Positions 1 to 9,001 of a DNA stretch of 64,000 bases are shown here, piece by piece. Every line of letters begins with the position of its first letter. Position 1 is the first letter of the stretch. Source of the DNA: Chitinophagales bacterium. GTDB lineage: Bacteria > Bacteroidota > Bacteroidia > Chitinophagales > JADIYW01. Location: assembly GCA_023957235.1 (NCBI GenBank), contig JAMLHI010000007.1, positions 124,001 to 188,000 on the forward strand, in the 5' to 3' direction. The notes beneath the pieces were generated by a model. The model searched no databases and had not been told where the DNA came from. It saw nothing but the letters and a program-made list of their open reading frames with translations. The position numbers and the translations under genes are program-made.

Positions 1-206
1 AGGCTGATCTTGCAATTGTTGATTTAAATAATGATTGGAAAGTACAGAAAAACAATATTTTATATAAATGTGGATGGTCTCCTTTGGAAGGAAAAACTAT
101 GCATTCTAAAGTCATTCATACATTTGTAAGTGGACAGCTAGCTATGTACAATGGGCAATTACAAACATCTGTAAGAGGAGAACGTTTAACTTTTGAAAGA
201 AATTAA
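1..206 (+). CDS. pyrC: Dihydroorotase, C-terminal fragment
   Basis: This is the last 67 or so codons of a gene that enters from the left edge; the reading frame starts at base 3 and ends with TAA at 204-206. Dihydroorotase cyclises carbamoyl-aspartate to dihydroorotate in pyrimidine synthesis. The fragment contains the run KCGWSPLEG followed by a segment ending GERLTFERN, which matches the C-terminal end of class I dihydroorotases as I know them. No catalytic residues are in the fragment, so activity cannot be judged. The stop lies 4 bases before the ATG of the next gene, so the two are probably co-transcribed. Confidence 0.75.
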   Translation, partial: ADLAIVDLNNDWKVQKNNILYKCGWSPLEGKTMHSKVIHTFVSGQLAMYNGQLQTSVRGERLTFERN

Positions 207-210
207 TATT

Positions 211-1419
211 ATGAGTACAAAAAATATACATTCAGAGAATTATCAGTCTATTTGTGTAAAAGATCCTATCGTTGAATCCAATAATTCTCACATTCCTCCT
301 ATCTATGCTACTTCTACCTTCAGCTACGAAGATTTAGAAGCTGCATTTGCATTTTTTAGAGGAGAAAACCATATTTATACATATTCTAGATTTAGTAATC
401 CAAGCAGTGCTTTTTTGGCACAGAAAATTGCTGAATTAGAAGTTTGTGGATTAAATATTGAAGCTCGAGGACTTTTGTTTTCTTCGGGTATGGCTGCCAT
501 CAGCGCTGCATTATTGTCTCAATTGAAAGAAGGTGATACAATACTTTGTCAATCAGTAATTTATGGAGCTGCTAGTGATTTTATTCATACTGATTTAGCC
601 TCTTTTGGCATACAGACAATTGACCATGACTTGAAAGATTTTGAAGATGTTTTAAAAGTCATCAAAGGAAATCCAACAATTAAAGTTCTTTATCTTGAAA
701 CGCCAGCAAATCCCACCTTGAGTTGTGTAGATATTGAGGCTTTAAGTAAAATTGCTCATGAATATGAAATCAAAGTAATCATTGACAATACTTTTGCCAC
801 TTCATATATTCAACAGCCTTTCAAATTGGGGGCAGATATTGTCGTCTATTCATCTACTAAGTTTATGAATGGACATGGCACAGGAATATCTGGTGCTGCT
901 GTCACTAAAAGTATAGATGACCACAAAAAAGTATTTAGAATTTTAAAGAACTTTGGTGGCGTTTGCAGTCCATTTGAATCATTTTTATTGAATAATGGAA
1001 TCAAAACGCTCCCATTAAGAATCAACCAACATCAGCACAATGCACAGATGTTGGCAGACTATCTATTTCATCATGAAAAAATTAATAAAGTCAATTTTCT
1101 AGGTCTTCTCTCCCATCCAGATTATGAATTGGCTCAACGACAAATGTATGGAACAACAGGAATGATGAGTTTTGAAATTAAAGGTGGACTGAAAGCTGGT
1201 ATGATTTTTCAAGAAAATATTCAATTCTGTACACGGACTGCTTCTCTTGGCACTGCTGATACGCTCATTACCCATTCTGCTTCTACTAGTCATGCCGTTA
1301 TTCCTGAAGAAATTAGATTAAAAAATGGCATTACTCCAGGGCTTATAAGATGTTCGGTTGGATTGGAACATATAGATGATATTCTCAAAGATTTTGAACA
1401 AGCATTAGATAAGATTTAA
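211..1419 (+). CDS. Cys/Met-metabolism PLP-dependent enzyme (cystathionine gamma-synthase / methionine gamma-lyase family)
   Basis: A 402-residue fold-type I PLP enzyme of the trans-sulfuration family, which adds or removes sulfur at the gamma carbon of homoserine or cysteine derivatives. The sequence shows the family's SSGMAAIS cofactor-phosphate region, the segment LETPANPTL, the aspartate region IIDNTFAT and the PLP lysine at about residue 217 in YSSTKFMNGHG. Length is normal for the family. I chose the ATG at 211; an in-frame TTG at 193 would overlap the upstream dihydroorotase and adds no recognisable residues. Substrate choice (synthase, lyase or O-acetylhomoserine sulfhydrylase) cannot be settled by reading. 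Confidence 0.85.
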   Translation: MSTKNIHSENYQSICVKDPIVESNNSHIPPIYATSTFSYEDLEAAFAFFRGENHIYTYSRFSNPSSAFLAQKIAELEVCGLNIEARGLLFSSGMAAISAALLSQLKEGDTILCQSVIYGAASDFIHTDLASFGIQTIDHDLKDFEDVLKVIKGNPTIKVLYLETPANPTLSCVDIEALSKIAHEYEIKVIIDNTFATSYIQQPFKLGADIVVYSSTKFMNGHGTGISGAAVTKSIDDHKKVFRILKNFGGVCSPFESFLLNNGIKTLPLRINQHQHNAQMLADYLFHHEKINKVNFLGLLSHPDYELAQRQMYGTTGMMSFEIKGGLKAGMIFQENIQFCTRTASLGTADTLITHSASTSHAVIPEEIRLKNGITPGLIRCSVGLEHIDDILKDFEQALDKI

Positions 1420-1455
1420 ATCAACTATTTTTTAGAAACAAACAATTACTCCTTG

Positions 1456-1491
1456 GTAAACTCTAAAAGATGAGTGTTTTTTTTATTTTAT
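1456..1491 (+). terminator. Weak candidate terminator after the PLP enzyme
   Basis: A short imperfect stem (AACTC near 1459-1463 against GAGT near 1472-1475, with a bulge) is followed by a run of about nine T residues at 1477-1485. The stem is weak, so the call rests mostly on the T run. Confidence 0.3.
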
Positions 1492-1648
1492 TGAACACTA
1501 AAACCCAGTTATATTTCGTTTTAATACGATAGAAGTTGAGAAAAATTATTTTGGGCAGATAGAAAAACCGAATTTATTATATATAAATATCAAAAAGGAA
1601 AATAAAATCTACATAATTGTCAAATATAATGAAACCTTTACCATATAT

Positions 1649-1682
1649 TTTGTTGTTATAGAAAAGAATAAAATTATCTTTG
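1649..1682 (+). promoter_or_regulatory. Promoter of rpoD
   Basis: TTTG at 1649-1652 (and TTG at 1653-1655) lies 19-22 bases before TATCTTTG at 1675-1682. This fits the Bacteroidota primary-sigma consensus (TTG near -33, TAnnTTTG near -7). The predicted start is about 20-25 bases before the rpoD ATG at 1712. The same TATCTTTGC string appears before the aldolase and, on the other strand, before nusB. Confidence 0.7.
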
Positions 1683-1711
1683 CAAATTGTTAAAAAAGGT
1701 GAACTGAAATT

Positions 1712-2581
1712 ATGCGTCAACTAAAGATTACTAAATCCATTACGAACAGAGAAAGCCAATCGCTTGAAAAGTATCTTCAAGAAATTGGAAAAGTAGATTT
1801 GCTTACTCCTGATGAAGAAGTAGATTTAGCACAAAGAATTAAACAAGGCGACCAAATAGCCCTTGAAAGACTTACTAAAGCCAACTTGAGGTTCGTGGTA
1901 TCAGTAGCTAAACAATACCAAAATCAAGGTTTGACATTGAGTGACTTAATTAATGAAGGAAATTTAGGACTTATAAAAGCAGCTCAAAGATTTGATGAAA
2001 CAAGAGGTTTTAAATTCATCTCATATGCAGTATGGTGGATTAGACAATCTATTTTACAAGCTTTAGCTGAACAATCTAGAATTGTGCGTCTTCCGCTAAA
2101 CAAAGTAGGCTCACTCAACAAAATCAATAAAGCATTTTCTCAACTAGAACAAGAATTTGAAAGAGAACCATCTGCAGAAGAATTGGCTGAACTTTTAGAA
2201 ATCAACAGAGAAGAAGTAGAGACAACATTAGGTGTTGCCGCTCGTCATGTTTCAGTAGATGCTCCTTTTCAGGAAGGAGAAGAAAATTCTCTTTTAGATG
2301 TATTAGAAAATACAAATTCTCCAAAAACTGACTCTCAACTTGAATATGTAGAGTCATTAAGAAAAGAAATAGACAGATCTTTAAACACCTTGACTGATCG
2401 TCAGAAAGATGTCATTATATATTACTTCGGTATCGGTGTCGAACATCCGATGTCATTAGAAGACATAGGAGAAAAATTTGCTTTGACAAGAGAACGTGTC
2501 AGACAAATAAAAGATAAAGCTATCAATAAACTGAGAGCAACATCTCGTAGCAAACTGCTCAAAAATTACTTAGGAAACTAA
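1712..2581 (+). CDS. rpoD: RNA polymerase primary sigma factor (RpoD/SigA, short Bacteroidota form)
   Basis: A 289-residue sigma-70 protein that directs RNA polymerase to housekeeping promoters. Region 1.2 is near the N-terminus ([10 protein letters not shown]). Region 2 follows, with [15 protein letters not shown] and the -10-recognition stretch [15 protein letters not shown]. Region 3 and a region 4 helix-turn-helix ([13 protein letters not shown]) complete the protein. It lacks the long acidic region 1.1 and non-conserved insert of proteobacterial RpoD, which is normal for Bacteroidota; members of this group read TAnnTTTG boxes, and boxes of that type are visible in this window. GAPDH follows 32 bases downstream. 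Confidence 0.95.
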   Translation: MRQLKITKSITNRESQSLEKYLQEIGKVDLLTPDEEVDLAQRIKQGDQIALERLTKANLRFVVSVAKQYQNQGLTLSDLINEGNLGLIKAAQRFDETRGFKFISYAVWWIRQSILQALAEQSRIVRLPLNKVGSLNKINKAFSQLEQEFEREPSAEELAELLEINREEVETTLGVAARHVSVDAPFQEGEENSLLDVLENTNSPKTDSQLEYVESLRKEIDRSLNTLTDRQKDVIIYYFGIGVEHPMSLEDIGEKFALTRERVRQIKDKAINKLRATSRSKLLKNYLGN

Positions 2582-2613
2582 TATTGCTTTAAATTTATAA
2601 CGAATCACTTAGT

Positions 2614-4062
2614 ATGGGAGAAACAACTTTCGCCAATTCTGAATGGCATGAAAGAGAAAAAAAGGCATTAGATATTATCAATATTGCCGGCAAACTATGG
2701 TTGGACAGCTCTGTCGAATTAATTATTTTTAGAAGAAGTATTGTTGATGCAAGAGCAAGTGAAATTCTTAATCACCACGAATATGCTATCAACTACATTC
2801 AAGAACCTTTGACCATCCAGATTTCTTATGACATTTGTGAGGCTATTTCAAAATTGAATGTAGCCCCTTCAAAAATTGATATCGGTGTATTAGGTAAAGA
2901 ATGGTTAAAAGAAGGAAAAGAATTTGAATCAATAGCAGATTTTGTAAAAGAAAGACTTCAAAATTTTATTGGGAAAGACAAAAGAGTTCTTCAACCGAAA
3001 GATGTTGTTCTTTATGGATTTGGACGTATAGGTCGCCTTGCCGCTCGTCTCTTAATTAATCAGACTGGAAAGGGTGAACAATTGAGATTAAAGGCTATCG
3101 TTACAAGAACAAACTCTGATTTAGATATCATTAAAAGGTCTTCATTATTAAGAAAAGACTCAGTTCATGGCAAATTTAGAGGTACTGTTATTGAAGATTT
3201 AGAAAACAAATCTTTGATAATTAATGGCCAACAAGTTAAAATGATTGCAGCTTCTAATCCAGCAGATGTTGATTATACAGAGTATGGCATTCACGATGCT
3301 TTGCTAATTGACAATTCTGGAGTATGGAGAGATGCTGAAGGTTTGAGTCTGCACCTCAAAAGCAAAGGAATTGCTAAAGTGCTTTTGACAGCTCCTGGAA
3401 AAGGAGATATTCCAAATATTGTATATGGTGTCAACCACGAAGAATATGCTCCAAGTTCAAATAATATATTTTCTGCTGCATCTTGTACAACCAATGGAAT
3501 CGCTCCTGTATTGTCAGTCATCAATCAAGTATATGGTATTGAAAGTGGTCATATTGAAAGTGTTCATTCATACACTAATGATCAAAATCTATTAGACAAC
3601 TTCCACAAAAAATTTAGAAGAGGTCGTTCAGCACCTTTAAATATGGTCATCACTGAGACAGGTGCGGCAAAAGCAGTTTCAAAAGTTCTCCCAGTTATTT
3701 CTAATAAATTCACTGGAAATGCTGTACGTGTACCGACTCCAGATGTTTCTTTAGCTATTTTGAACATCAACGTTTCTAAGGAGGTAGAGAGTATAGAATC
3801 TGTCAATCAAGTACTGAAAGAAGCTGCTTCTTTTGGAAAATTAGTAGAACAAATTGACTATTCTACTTCTACTGAATTAGTTTCTACTGACTGTATTGGA
3901 AATAATCACGCCTCAATTGTGGATTCACAAGCAACTTTGTTGGCTCCCAATAAGAAAAGTATTGTACTCTATGTATGGTATGATAATGAATACGGTTATA
4001 CTTGTCAAGTTGTTAGACTGGCAAAATATTTGGCTGAAGTTCAAAGGCTAACTTATTATTAG
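2614..4062 (+). CDS. gap: Glyceraldehyde-3-phosphate dehydrogenase, N-terminally extended form
   Basis: Catalyses the NAD(P)-dependent oxidative phosphorylation of glyceraldehyde 3-phosphate. The protein has 482 residues, against about 335 for classical GAPDH, because of an extra N-terminal domain of about 130 residues. The nucleotide-binding motif GFGRIG is at 135-140. The catalytic cysteine is at about 291 in SCTTNG, and the C-terminal WYDNEYGY motif is present. Classical enzymes usually read SCTTNC; the glycine here is shared by other long-form GAPDHs I recall in Bacteroidota and gammaproteobacteria. A strong terminator follows. Direction (glycolytic or gluconeogenic) is not evident from the sequence. 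Confidence 0.92.
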   Translation: MGETTFANSEWHEREKKALDIINIAGKLWLDSSVELIIFRRSIVDARASEILNHHEYAINYIQEPLTIQISYDICEAISKLNVAPSKIDIGVLGKEWLKEGKEFESIADFVKERLQNFIGKDKRVLQPKDVVLYGFGRIGRLAARLLINQTGKGEQLRLKAIVTRTNSDLDIIKRSSLLRKDSVHGKFRGTVIEDLENKSLIINGQQVKMIAASNPADVDYTEYGIHDALLIDNSGVWRDAEGLSLHLKSKGIAKVLLTAPGKGDIPNIVYGVNHEEYAPSSNNIFSAASCTTNGIAPVLSVINQVYGIESGHIESVHSYTNDQNLLDNFHKKFRRGRSAPLNMVITETGAAKAVSKVLPVISNKFTGNAVRVPTPDVSLAILNINVSKEVESIESVNQVLKEAASFGKLVEQIDYSTSTELVSTDCIGNNHASIVDSQATLLAPNKKSIVLYVWYDNEYGYTCQVVRLAKYLAEVQRLTYY

Positions 4063-4085
4063 TAGAATAATCAAAATTTTATTAT

Positions 4086-4114
4086 AACCACTGCCCTATC
4101 GCAGTGGTTTTTTT
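4086..4114 (+). terminator. Intrinsic terminator after GAPDH
   Basis: Perfect 9-bp stem AACCACTGC (4086-4094) / GCAGTGGTT (4101-4109) with a six-base loop, followed directly by a T run to about 4114. It ends the rpoD-GAPDH transcript. Confidence 0.9.
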
Positions 4115-4239
4115 ATTATATAATTTTTCAATTTGAAGATTTCGGATTGAAGAATAGAGCTTCAATGAGTAAAACGATATTAGTTTGGATGAAATGGTGA
4201 TTTAATTGCTAAAAAAAATGTTTTTTCAGTTGCTTATCT

Positions 4240-4247
4240 TATTTTTG
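4240..4247 (+). promoter_or_regulatory. Candidate -7 box of ffh
   Basis: TATTTTTG matches TAnnTTTG and lies 25 bases before the ffh ATG. No well-placed TTG at about -33 is visible, so this is a partial match. Confidence 0.4.
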
Positions 4248-4272
4248 TGCATTCAATAAAAAAGTAAGAATT

Positions 4273-5595
4273 ATGTTTGAAAATCTGCAAGACCGCTTGG
4301 ATTCAGCGTTTAAAAATCTGAAAGGTCAAGGAAAAATAACAGATCTTAATATCGCAGCAACAGTTAAAGAAATCAGAAGAGCTTTAGTAGATGCGGACGT
4401 AAACTACAAAATTGCAAAAGAATTTACTGATAAGATAAAAGATAAGGCACTAGGTGAAAAAGTAATTAATGCTGTTTCTCCTGGTCAATTGATGGTCAAA
4501 ATCGTATCTGATGAATTGACTGAATTAATGGGTGGCAATGTTGAAGACATCAATATAAAAGGCAATCCAGCAGTAATCCTAATTTCTGGACTTCAAGGTT
4601 CGGGAAAGACAACATTTTCTGGCAAACTCGCCTATCATTTAAAATCCAAATTGAAACGTTCTCCCCTATTAGTGGCATGTGATGTGTACAGACCTGCTGC
4701 GATAGACCAATTGAAAGTATTGGGAGAGCAAGTAAATGTGGAAGTTTATAGTGAAATTGAAAATAAAAATCCTGTTCAAATCGCTCAAAATGCTATCGCT
4801 TATGCTAAGAGTAAAAATTATAATGTAGTTATAGTGGATACTGCAGGTCGTCTAGCAATAGATGAGCTGATGATGGATGAGATTGCAAGGGTAAAACAAG
4901 CAATACAACCACAAGAAACTTTATTTGTTGTAGATTCCATGACAGGCCAAGATGCGGTGAATACAGCAAAGGCATTCAACGATAAAATTAATTTTGATGG
5001 TGTCGTATTGACTAAGTTAGATGGAGATACTCGAGGTGGTGCTGCTTTATCAATAAAATATATTGTTGACAAGCCTATCAAATTTGTAAGTAGAGGTGAA
5101 AAATTAGACACCCTTGATGTATTCTATCCGGAAAGGATGGCTCAGCGTATTTTGGGAATGGGTGATATTGTATCATTTGTTGAGAAAGCGCAAGAGAATT
5201 TTGATGCTAAAGAAGCAGCAAGACTCCAAAAGAAAATTGTAAAAAATCAATTTGATTTTGATGACTTTTTAGGTCAATTGAACCAAATCAGAAAAATGGG
5301 GAATATCAAAGATTTGCTTGGAATGATACCGGGAATGGGCAAAGCATTGAAAGATATAGATATAGATGAAGGAGCTTTTAAAAAAATTGAAGCTATGATA
5401 TCTTCTATGACTCCAACTGAACGGGCTAATCCTGATTTACTGAATGGAAGTAGAAAAAATCGTATCGCAAAAGGTTCCGGAAGTGACATTAAAGATGTCA
5501 ATCAGTTTATCAAACAATTTGATGAAATGAAAAAAATGATGAAAAAGATGAGCACTATGGCTCCTGGAGGAAAAATAAAAATGCCATTTAAATAA
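4273..5595 (+). CDS. ffh: Signal recognition particle protein Ffh (SRP54)
   Basis: The GTPase subunit of the signal recognition particle, which binds signal sequences with 4.5S RNA and targets ribosomes to the membrane. The 440-residue protein has an N-terminal helical bundle and then a G domain with P-loop GLQGSGKT at about 106-113, DTAGRL, and TKLDGDTRGG. The methionine-rich M domain includes GMIPGMGK and a lysine/methionine-rich tail. Length and order are standard. It sits alone between two terminators. The SRP RNA gene was not found in this window. Confidence 0.96.
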   Translation: MFENLQDRLDSAFKNLKGQGKITDLNIAATVKEIRRALVDADVNYKIAKEFTDKIKDKALGEKVINAVSPGQLMVKIVSDELTELMGGNVEDINIKGNPAVILISGLQGSGKTTFSGKLAYHLKSKLKRSPLLVACDVYRPAAIDQLKVLGEQVNVEVYSEIENKNPVQIAQNAIAYAKSKNYNVVIVDTAGRLAIDELMMDEIARVKQAIQPQETLFVVDSMTGQDAVNTAKAFNDKINFDGVVLTKLDGDTRGGAALSIKYIVDKPIKFVSRGEKLDTLDVFYPERMAQRILGMGDIVSFVEKAQENFDAKEAARLQKKIVKNQFDFDDFLGQLNQIRKMGNIKDLLGMIPGMGKALKDIDIDEGAFKKIEAMISSMTPTERANPDLLNGSRKNRIAKGSGSDIKDVNQFIKQFDEMKKMMKKMSTMAPGGKIKMPFK

Positions 5596-5617
5596 AAATG
5601 GATATTGATATGATAAA

Positions 5618-5645
5618 AGAAGGCATCTAGGTATGCCTTTTTTTA
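5618..5645 (+). terminator. Intrinsic terminator after ffh
   Basis: Stem AAGGCAT (5620-5626) / ATGCCTT (5633-5639) with a six-base loop, followed by T residues to 5644. Located 25 bases after the ffh stop. Confidence 0.8.
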
Positions 5646-5718
5646 TTGATTTATACTAACTTCAATCATTATAAACTTTCTGAAAAGGATTTTTTATTTG
5701 AATTTTAAATAATAAACA

Positions 5719-7080
5719 ATGGCGGAATTTCAACTTACTATGCCTAAAATGGGCGAAAGTGTCATAGAAGCAACCATTTTAACTTGGAATAAAAAGCCAG
5801 GAGATAGCATATTAGAAAATGATATTATTTTAGAAGTAGCCACCGACAAAGTAGATTCTGAAGTGCCTTCACCTATTTCAGGTGTATTGAAAGAAATTTT
5901 ATTTAAAGAGAATGATATTGTTGCCGTTGACCAAGTGATTGCTATCATAGAAACAGACCAGCCAATTTCTTCAAAACCAGCAAAAGAAGTAAAAAATGTA
6001 GTTATTGAAGAATTAGAAAATCGCTTGGAAGAAAAACAGAACGAAGAGATAATTGTAAATGAATCCGAAGATGCAGCTCTTTATTTACTTAATCCAAAAA
6101 TTACTCCCTCAATTCCTCAACAAAACCCAAAAAACTCAGAAAGATTTTATAGCCCTTTGGTATTGAATATTGCAAAAACTGAAAACATTTCAATGGCTGA
6201 ACTTGACACTATCATTGGTAGTGGAGCAGAAGGAAGAGTCAATAAAGATGATGTTTTAAAATATCTTGAAATAAGAAATACACAACCCAAAACAATTGTA
6301 AATAAAGCATCTTCTTTCAATCAACAACTTCCTGTAAAAATACCTTCTGACCCCAAAGAATCTAATTCTATTGGTGATGAAATAATTGAAATGGATAGAA
6401 TGAGGAAGTTGATATCTAGAAATATGCTTGAATCCAAAAGAATTTCTGCTCATGTATCTTCATTTGTAGAAGTCAATATGACAAATGTTGTCAAATGGAG
6501 AGAAAAGCATAAAGATAGTTTTAAAAAAAGGGAAGGTTTTAATTTGACATATATGCCCATTTTTACTGATGCTATTGCAAAAGCGATTAAAGATTTCCCT
6601 ATGATCAATATTTCAGTAGATGGTGAAAAAATTATCAAGAAAAAGAATATTAATATTGGCATAGCCACTGCATTGCCAAGTGGTAATTTAATCGTTCCAA
6701 TTGTAAAAAATGCTGACAGGATGAATTTGATTGGTTTAGCAACTACTATCAATCAATTGTCAGACAAAGCTAGAAACAATCAATTAACGGCAAGTGATAT
6801 AGAAGGCGGAACATATACAATTTCAAATATTGGGACATTTGGCAATATTTTAGGAACTCCGATTATTCCTCAACCACAAGTAGCCATAATGGCTGTAGGG
6901 GCGATTACCAAAAAGCCTGTAGTCATTGAAACAGAACATGGAGATTTGATAGCTATTCAACACATGATGTATCTTTCTCACACTTATGACCATAGAGTCG
7001 TTGATGGAGCTTTGGGAGGAATGTTTGTAAAGCGAGTAGCTGAATATTTAGAAAATTTCGATATTCATCAAGATATTTAA
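5719..7080 (+). CDS. 2-oxo acid dehydrogenase complex E2 component (dihydrolipoamide acyltransferase)
   Basis: Carries and transfers the acyl group in a pyruvate, branched-chain or 2-oxoglutarate dehydrogenase complex. The N-terminal lipoyl domain has the modified lysine at residue 44 in EVATDKVDSEV. A peripheral-subunit-binding domain lies at about 143-187 (SPLVLNIAK, GSGAEGRVNKDDV). The C-terminal catalytic domain ends with HRVVDG at 425-430, giving the usual active-site His and Asp. There is one lipoyl domain, and the 453-residue length fits branched-chain or 2-oxoglutarate-type E2 proteins. E1 and E3 genes are not adjacent, so the substrate is open. Confidence 0.9.
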   Translation: MAEFQLTMPKMGESVIEATILTWNKKPGDSILENDIILEVATDKVDSEVPSPISGVLKEILFKENDIVAVDQVIAIIETDQPISSKPAKEVKNVVIEELENRLEEKQNEEIIVNESEDAALYLLNPKITPSIPQQNPKNSERFYSPLVLNIAKTENISMAELDTIIGSGAEGRVNKDDVLKYLEIRNTQPKTIVNKASSFNQQLPVKIPSDPKESNSIGDEIIEMDRMRKLISRNMLESKRISAHVSSFVEVNMTNVVKWREKHKDSFKKREGFNLTYMPIFTDAIAKAIKDFPMINISVDGEKIIKKKNINIGIATALPSGNLIVPIVKNADRMNLIGLATTINQLSDKARNNQLTASDIEGGTYTISNIGTFGNILGTPIIPQPQVAIMAVGAITKKPVVIETEHGDLIAIQHMMYLSHTYDHRVVDGALGGMFVKRVAEYLENFDIHQDI

Positions 7081-7118
7081 ACTGTATTATTAACTATAAC
7101 AAAAACTAATATTTTATT

Positions 7119-7973
7119 ATGAAATGGGAAGGAAGGAGACAGAGTAGCAATGTTGAAGATCGCAGAGGAATGGGTGCAGGGAAAAAAGCCATTGCAGGTG
7201 GTGGAATTATTGGAGTCATTGTGTTATTACTTACAATTTTTGGTGGGGAAACTGGGCAGCAATTAGCACCAATACTGAATCAAATTCAACAGCAAAGTAC
7301 TCCAACAGACAATTCAGTACAAAGGGAATTAACTGAGGAGGAAAAACAATTAGGGCAATTTGTATCTACTGTATTTGGAGATACTGAAGATATTTGGCAT
7401 CAAATATTTAGGGATAATGGTTCTGAATACCAAGAACCCACTATGGATTTATTTACCGGTCAAGTCAGTACAGGCTGTGGTGATGCAAGTTCTGCTGTAG
7501 GACCTTTCTATTGCCCTGCAGACCAGAAAGTCTATATGGATTTAGATTTTTTTGAAGAGTTAAAAAATAGATTTGGTGCAAAAGGAGGAGATTTTGCAAT
7601 CGCTTATGTCATTGCACATGAAGTGGGACATCACATTCAAAATTTAATGGGCACAAGTAGCAAAGTAAGGCAAGCACAACAGGGACGCAGTGAAGCAGAA
7701 GCCAATCAGCTTTCAGTCATGCAAGAATTACAAGCAGATTTCTATGCAGGAGTCTGGGCGCATTACAATCAGAAATATATTGAAGAAGGAGATATTGATG
7801 AAGCTATTAGTGCTGCAAATGCAGTTGGAGATGATGCAATTCAGAAACGAGTCCAAGGTCATATTGTTCCAGATGCTTTTACTCATGGCACATCCGAGCA
7901 ACGTAAAAGATGGTTTTTGAAAGGATTTACAAGTGGAGATATTCGCCAAGGCAACACTTTTGATGGCATTTGA
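7119..7973 (+). CDS. Neutral zinc metallopeptidase, YpfJ/KPN_02809 family
   Basis: A 284-residue putative membrane-anchored zinc peptidase. A short basic N-terminus is followed by one hydrophobic segment at about 25-43. The soluble domain then carries the zinc motif HEVGH at about 167-171 within an IAHEVGHHIQN context. A later ELQADFYAG supplies the likely third ligand glutamate. The C-terminal HGTSEQRKRWFLKGF is typical of the family. The family is widespread, but the substrate is not known to me. It follows the E2 gene after 38 bases and converges on an MBL gene. Confidence 0.88.
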   Translation: MKWEGRRQSSNVEDRRGMGAGKKAIAGGGIIGVIVLLLTIFGGETGQQLAPILNQIQQQSTPTDNSVQRELTEEEKQLGQFVSTVFGDTEDIWHQIFRDNGSEYQEPTMDLFTGQVSTGCGDASSAVGPFYCPADQKVYMDLDFFEELKNRFGAKGGDFAIAYVIAHEVGHHIQNLMGTSSKVRQAQQGRSEAEANQLSVMQELQADFYAGVWAHYNQKYIEEGDIDEAISAANAVGDDAIQKRVQGHIVPDAFTHGTSEQRKRWFLKGFTSGDIRQGNTFDGI

Positions 7974-7976
7974 TAA

Positions 7977-8019
7977 GGAAAAAAGAAGGGTCAATTTACT
8001 TTTTCAAAATTAGACCCTC
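7977..8019 (-). terminator. Terminator of the MBL-fold gene, overlapping its stop codon
   Basis: GGGTC (7988-7992) pairs with GACCC (8013-8017), and AATTT with AAATT extends the stem past one bulged base. Read on the minus strand, the stem is followed by a T-rich run (TTCTTTTTT). The hairpin spans the MBL stop codon. On the plus strand the following T run is short, so use by the zinc-peptidase gene is less sure. Confidence 0.55.
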
Positions 8020-8826
8020 GTCTTTTAAAACAGATTTGACCATGTTAGTAGCACAAAATGAACCCATAGTTAGAATACTATAAACACTATTTTCTCTTCT
8101 TCCTGTCTTTTTTAAGATAGCTTCGATATTATATCCTTTATTATACAAATCAACTACAGTACCATAAAAATCTTGAAAATCTTGCAGTTTTTTCTGTAAA
8201 TGAAGTTTGCCATTTTTCAACTTAGGATTATGGCTACATAAAAGTGTATCGAAATCAAGATTCGTTAAAAGTTGGAGACTTTCTATCTGTTGCTTCATGC
8301 TTTCAAAATCTGCAAAATATTTGATTTTATCAGCAACATAAAGATCTCCACTAAAAAGCCAACCTTTTTCTTTTGAATAATAAGCAAAATGATCTACAGA
8401 ATGGCCTGGTGTATGAATGGCTTGTAATTGAGTTAACCCTGTATCTATCAGTTGGTTGTTATCGATTTTAAGAACATTTACGCTGTCAACATTGCCCGTT
8501 AGATATTTTGCCAATGGAGATAATTTCATTCCATTTTTCAAAAATCCAACTGTTTGTGCGTGTCCATATACCGGAATTTTAAACAAGTTGCTCAAAAAGC
8601 TGGCATTCCCTGAGTGATCTTCATGATGATGAGTCAAAATAATTTTCTTAACATTATGATTTTCAAGGCTTTTAATAACGATATCTCTACTATGACTTTG
8701 ACCAGTATCTATTAAAGTGTCTCCTAAAAAATAGACATAAACAGTCTGCACATTTTTATTGAATCTATAGACAGAAAATCTATAACCATACAATCCTTCT
8801 ATTTGCAAACTCTTGACTCCTATCAT
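7996..8826 (-). CDS. MBL-fold metallo-hydrolase
   Basis: A 276-residue metallo-beta-lactamase-fold hydrolase. The metal motif HHHEDH is at 66-71 (HxHxDH pattern), with a further His in TPGHSVDH at about 142 and the bridging Asp in FSGDLYV at about 161. A fourth His lies in LCSHNPK. The C-terminal extension resembles the winged-helix-like tail of glyoxalase-II/LACTB2-type relatives. The substrate is unknown. The gene converges on the zinc-peptidase gene and diverges from accC across 175 bases. Confidence 0.85.
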   Translation of the reverse strand: MIGVKSLQIEGLYGYRFSVYRFNKNVQTVYVYFLGDTLIDTGQSHSRDIVIKSLENHNVKKIILTHHHEDHSGNASFLSNLFKIPVYGHAQTVGFLKNGMKLSPLAKYLTGNVDSVNVLKIDNNQLIDTGLTQLQAIHTPGHSVDHFAYYSKEKGWLFSGDLYVADKIKYFADFESMKQQIESLQLLTNLDFDTLLCSHNPKLKNGKLHLQKKLQDFQDFYGTVVDLYNKGYNIEAILKKTGRRENSVYSILTMGSFCATNMVKSVLKDEGLILKK

Positions 8827-9001
8827 TATTTCATTTCATTTAAATACAATATTACTTATTGAACAGAACTCTAACAAATTCATTAGATGGTTTTTTGATA
8901 AACATGATGATTATCTAAAGAAGATTTCAGTTTATAAAGTAGAATATTATTCAATCTTTATCATGAAAAGACTATTTTTACAGTTTTACTATAATTAGCA
9001 G

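Noticed and set aside
1099-1293. Open frame antisense to the PLP enzyme gene, one of many such frames across the window (for example 3291-3524, 4818-5111, 6450-6752, 9980-10282, 49521-49826)
   Set aside because: They lie fully inside well-recognised genes on the other strand, have no family features and no promoters.
8813-8998. 61-codon frame between the MBL and accC genes
   Set aside because: It overlaps the MBL start antisense, is of biased AT-rich composition and has no recognisable promoter or motif.
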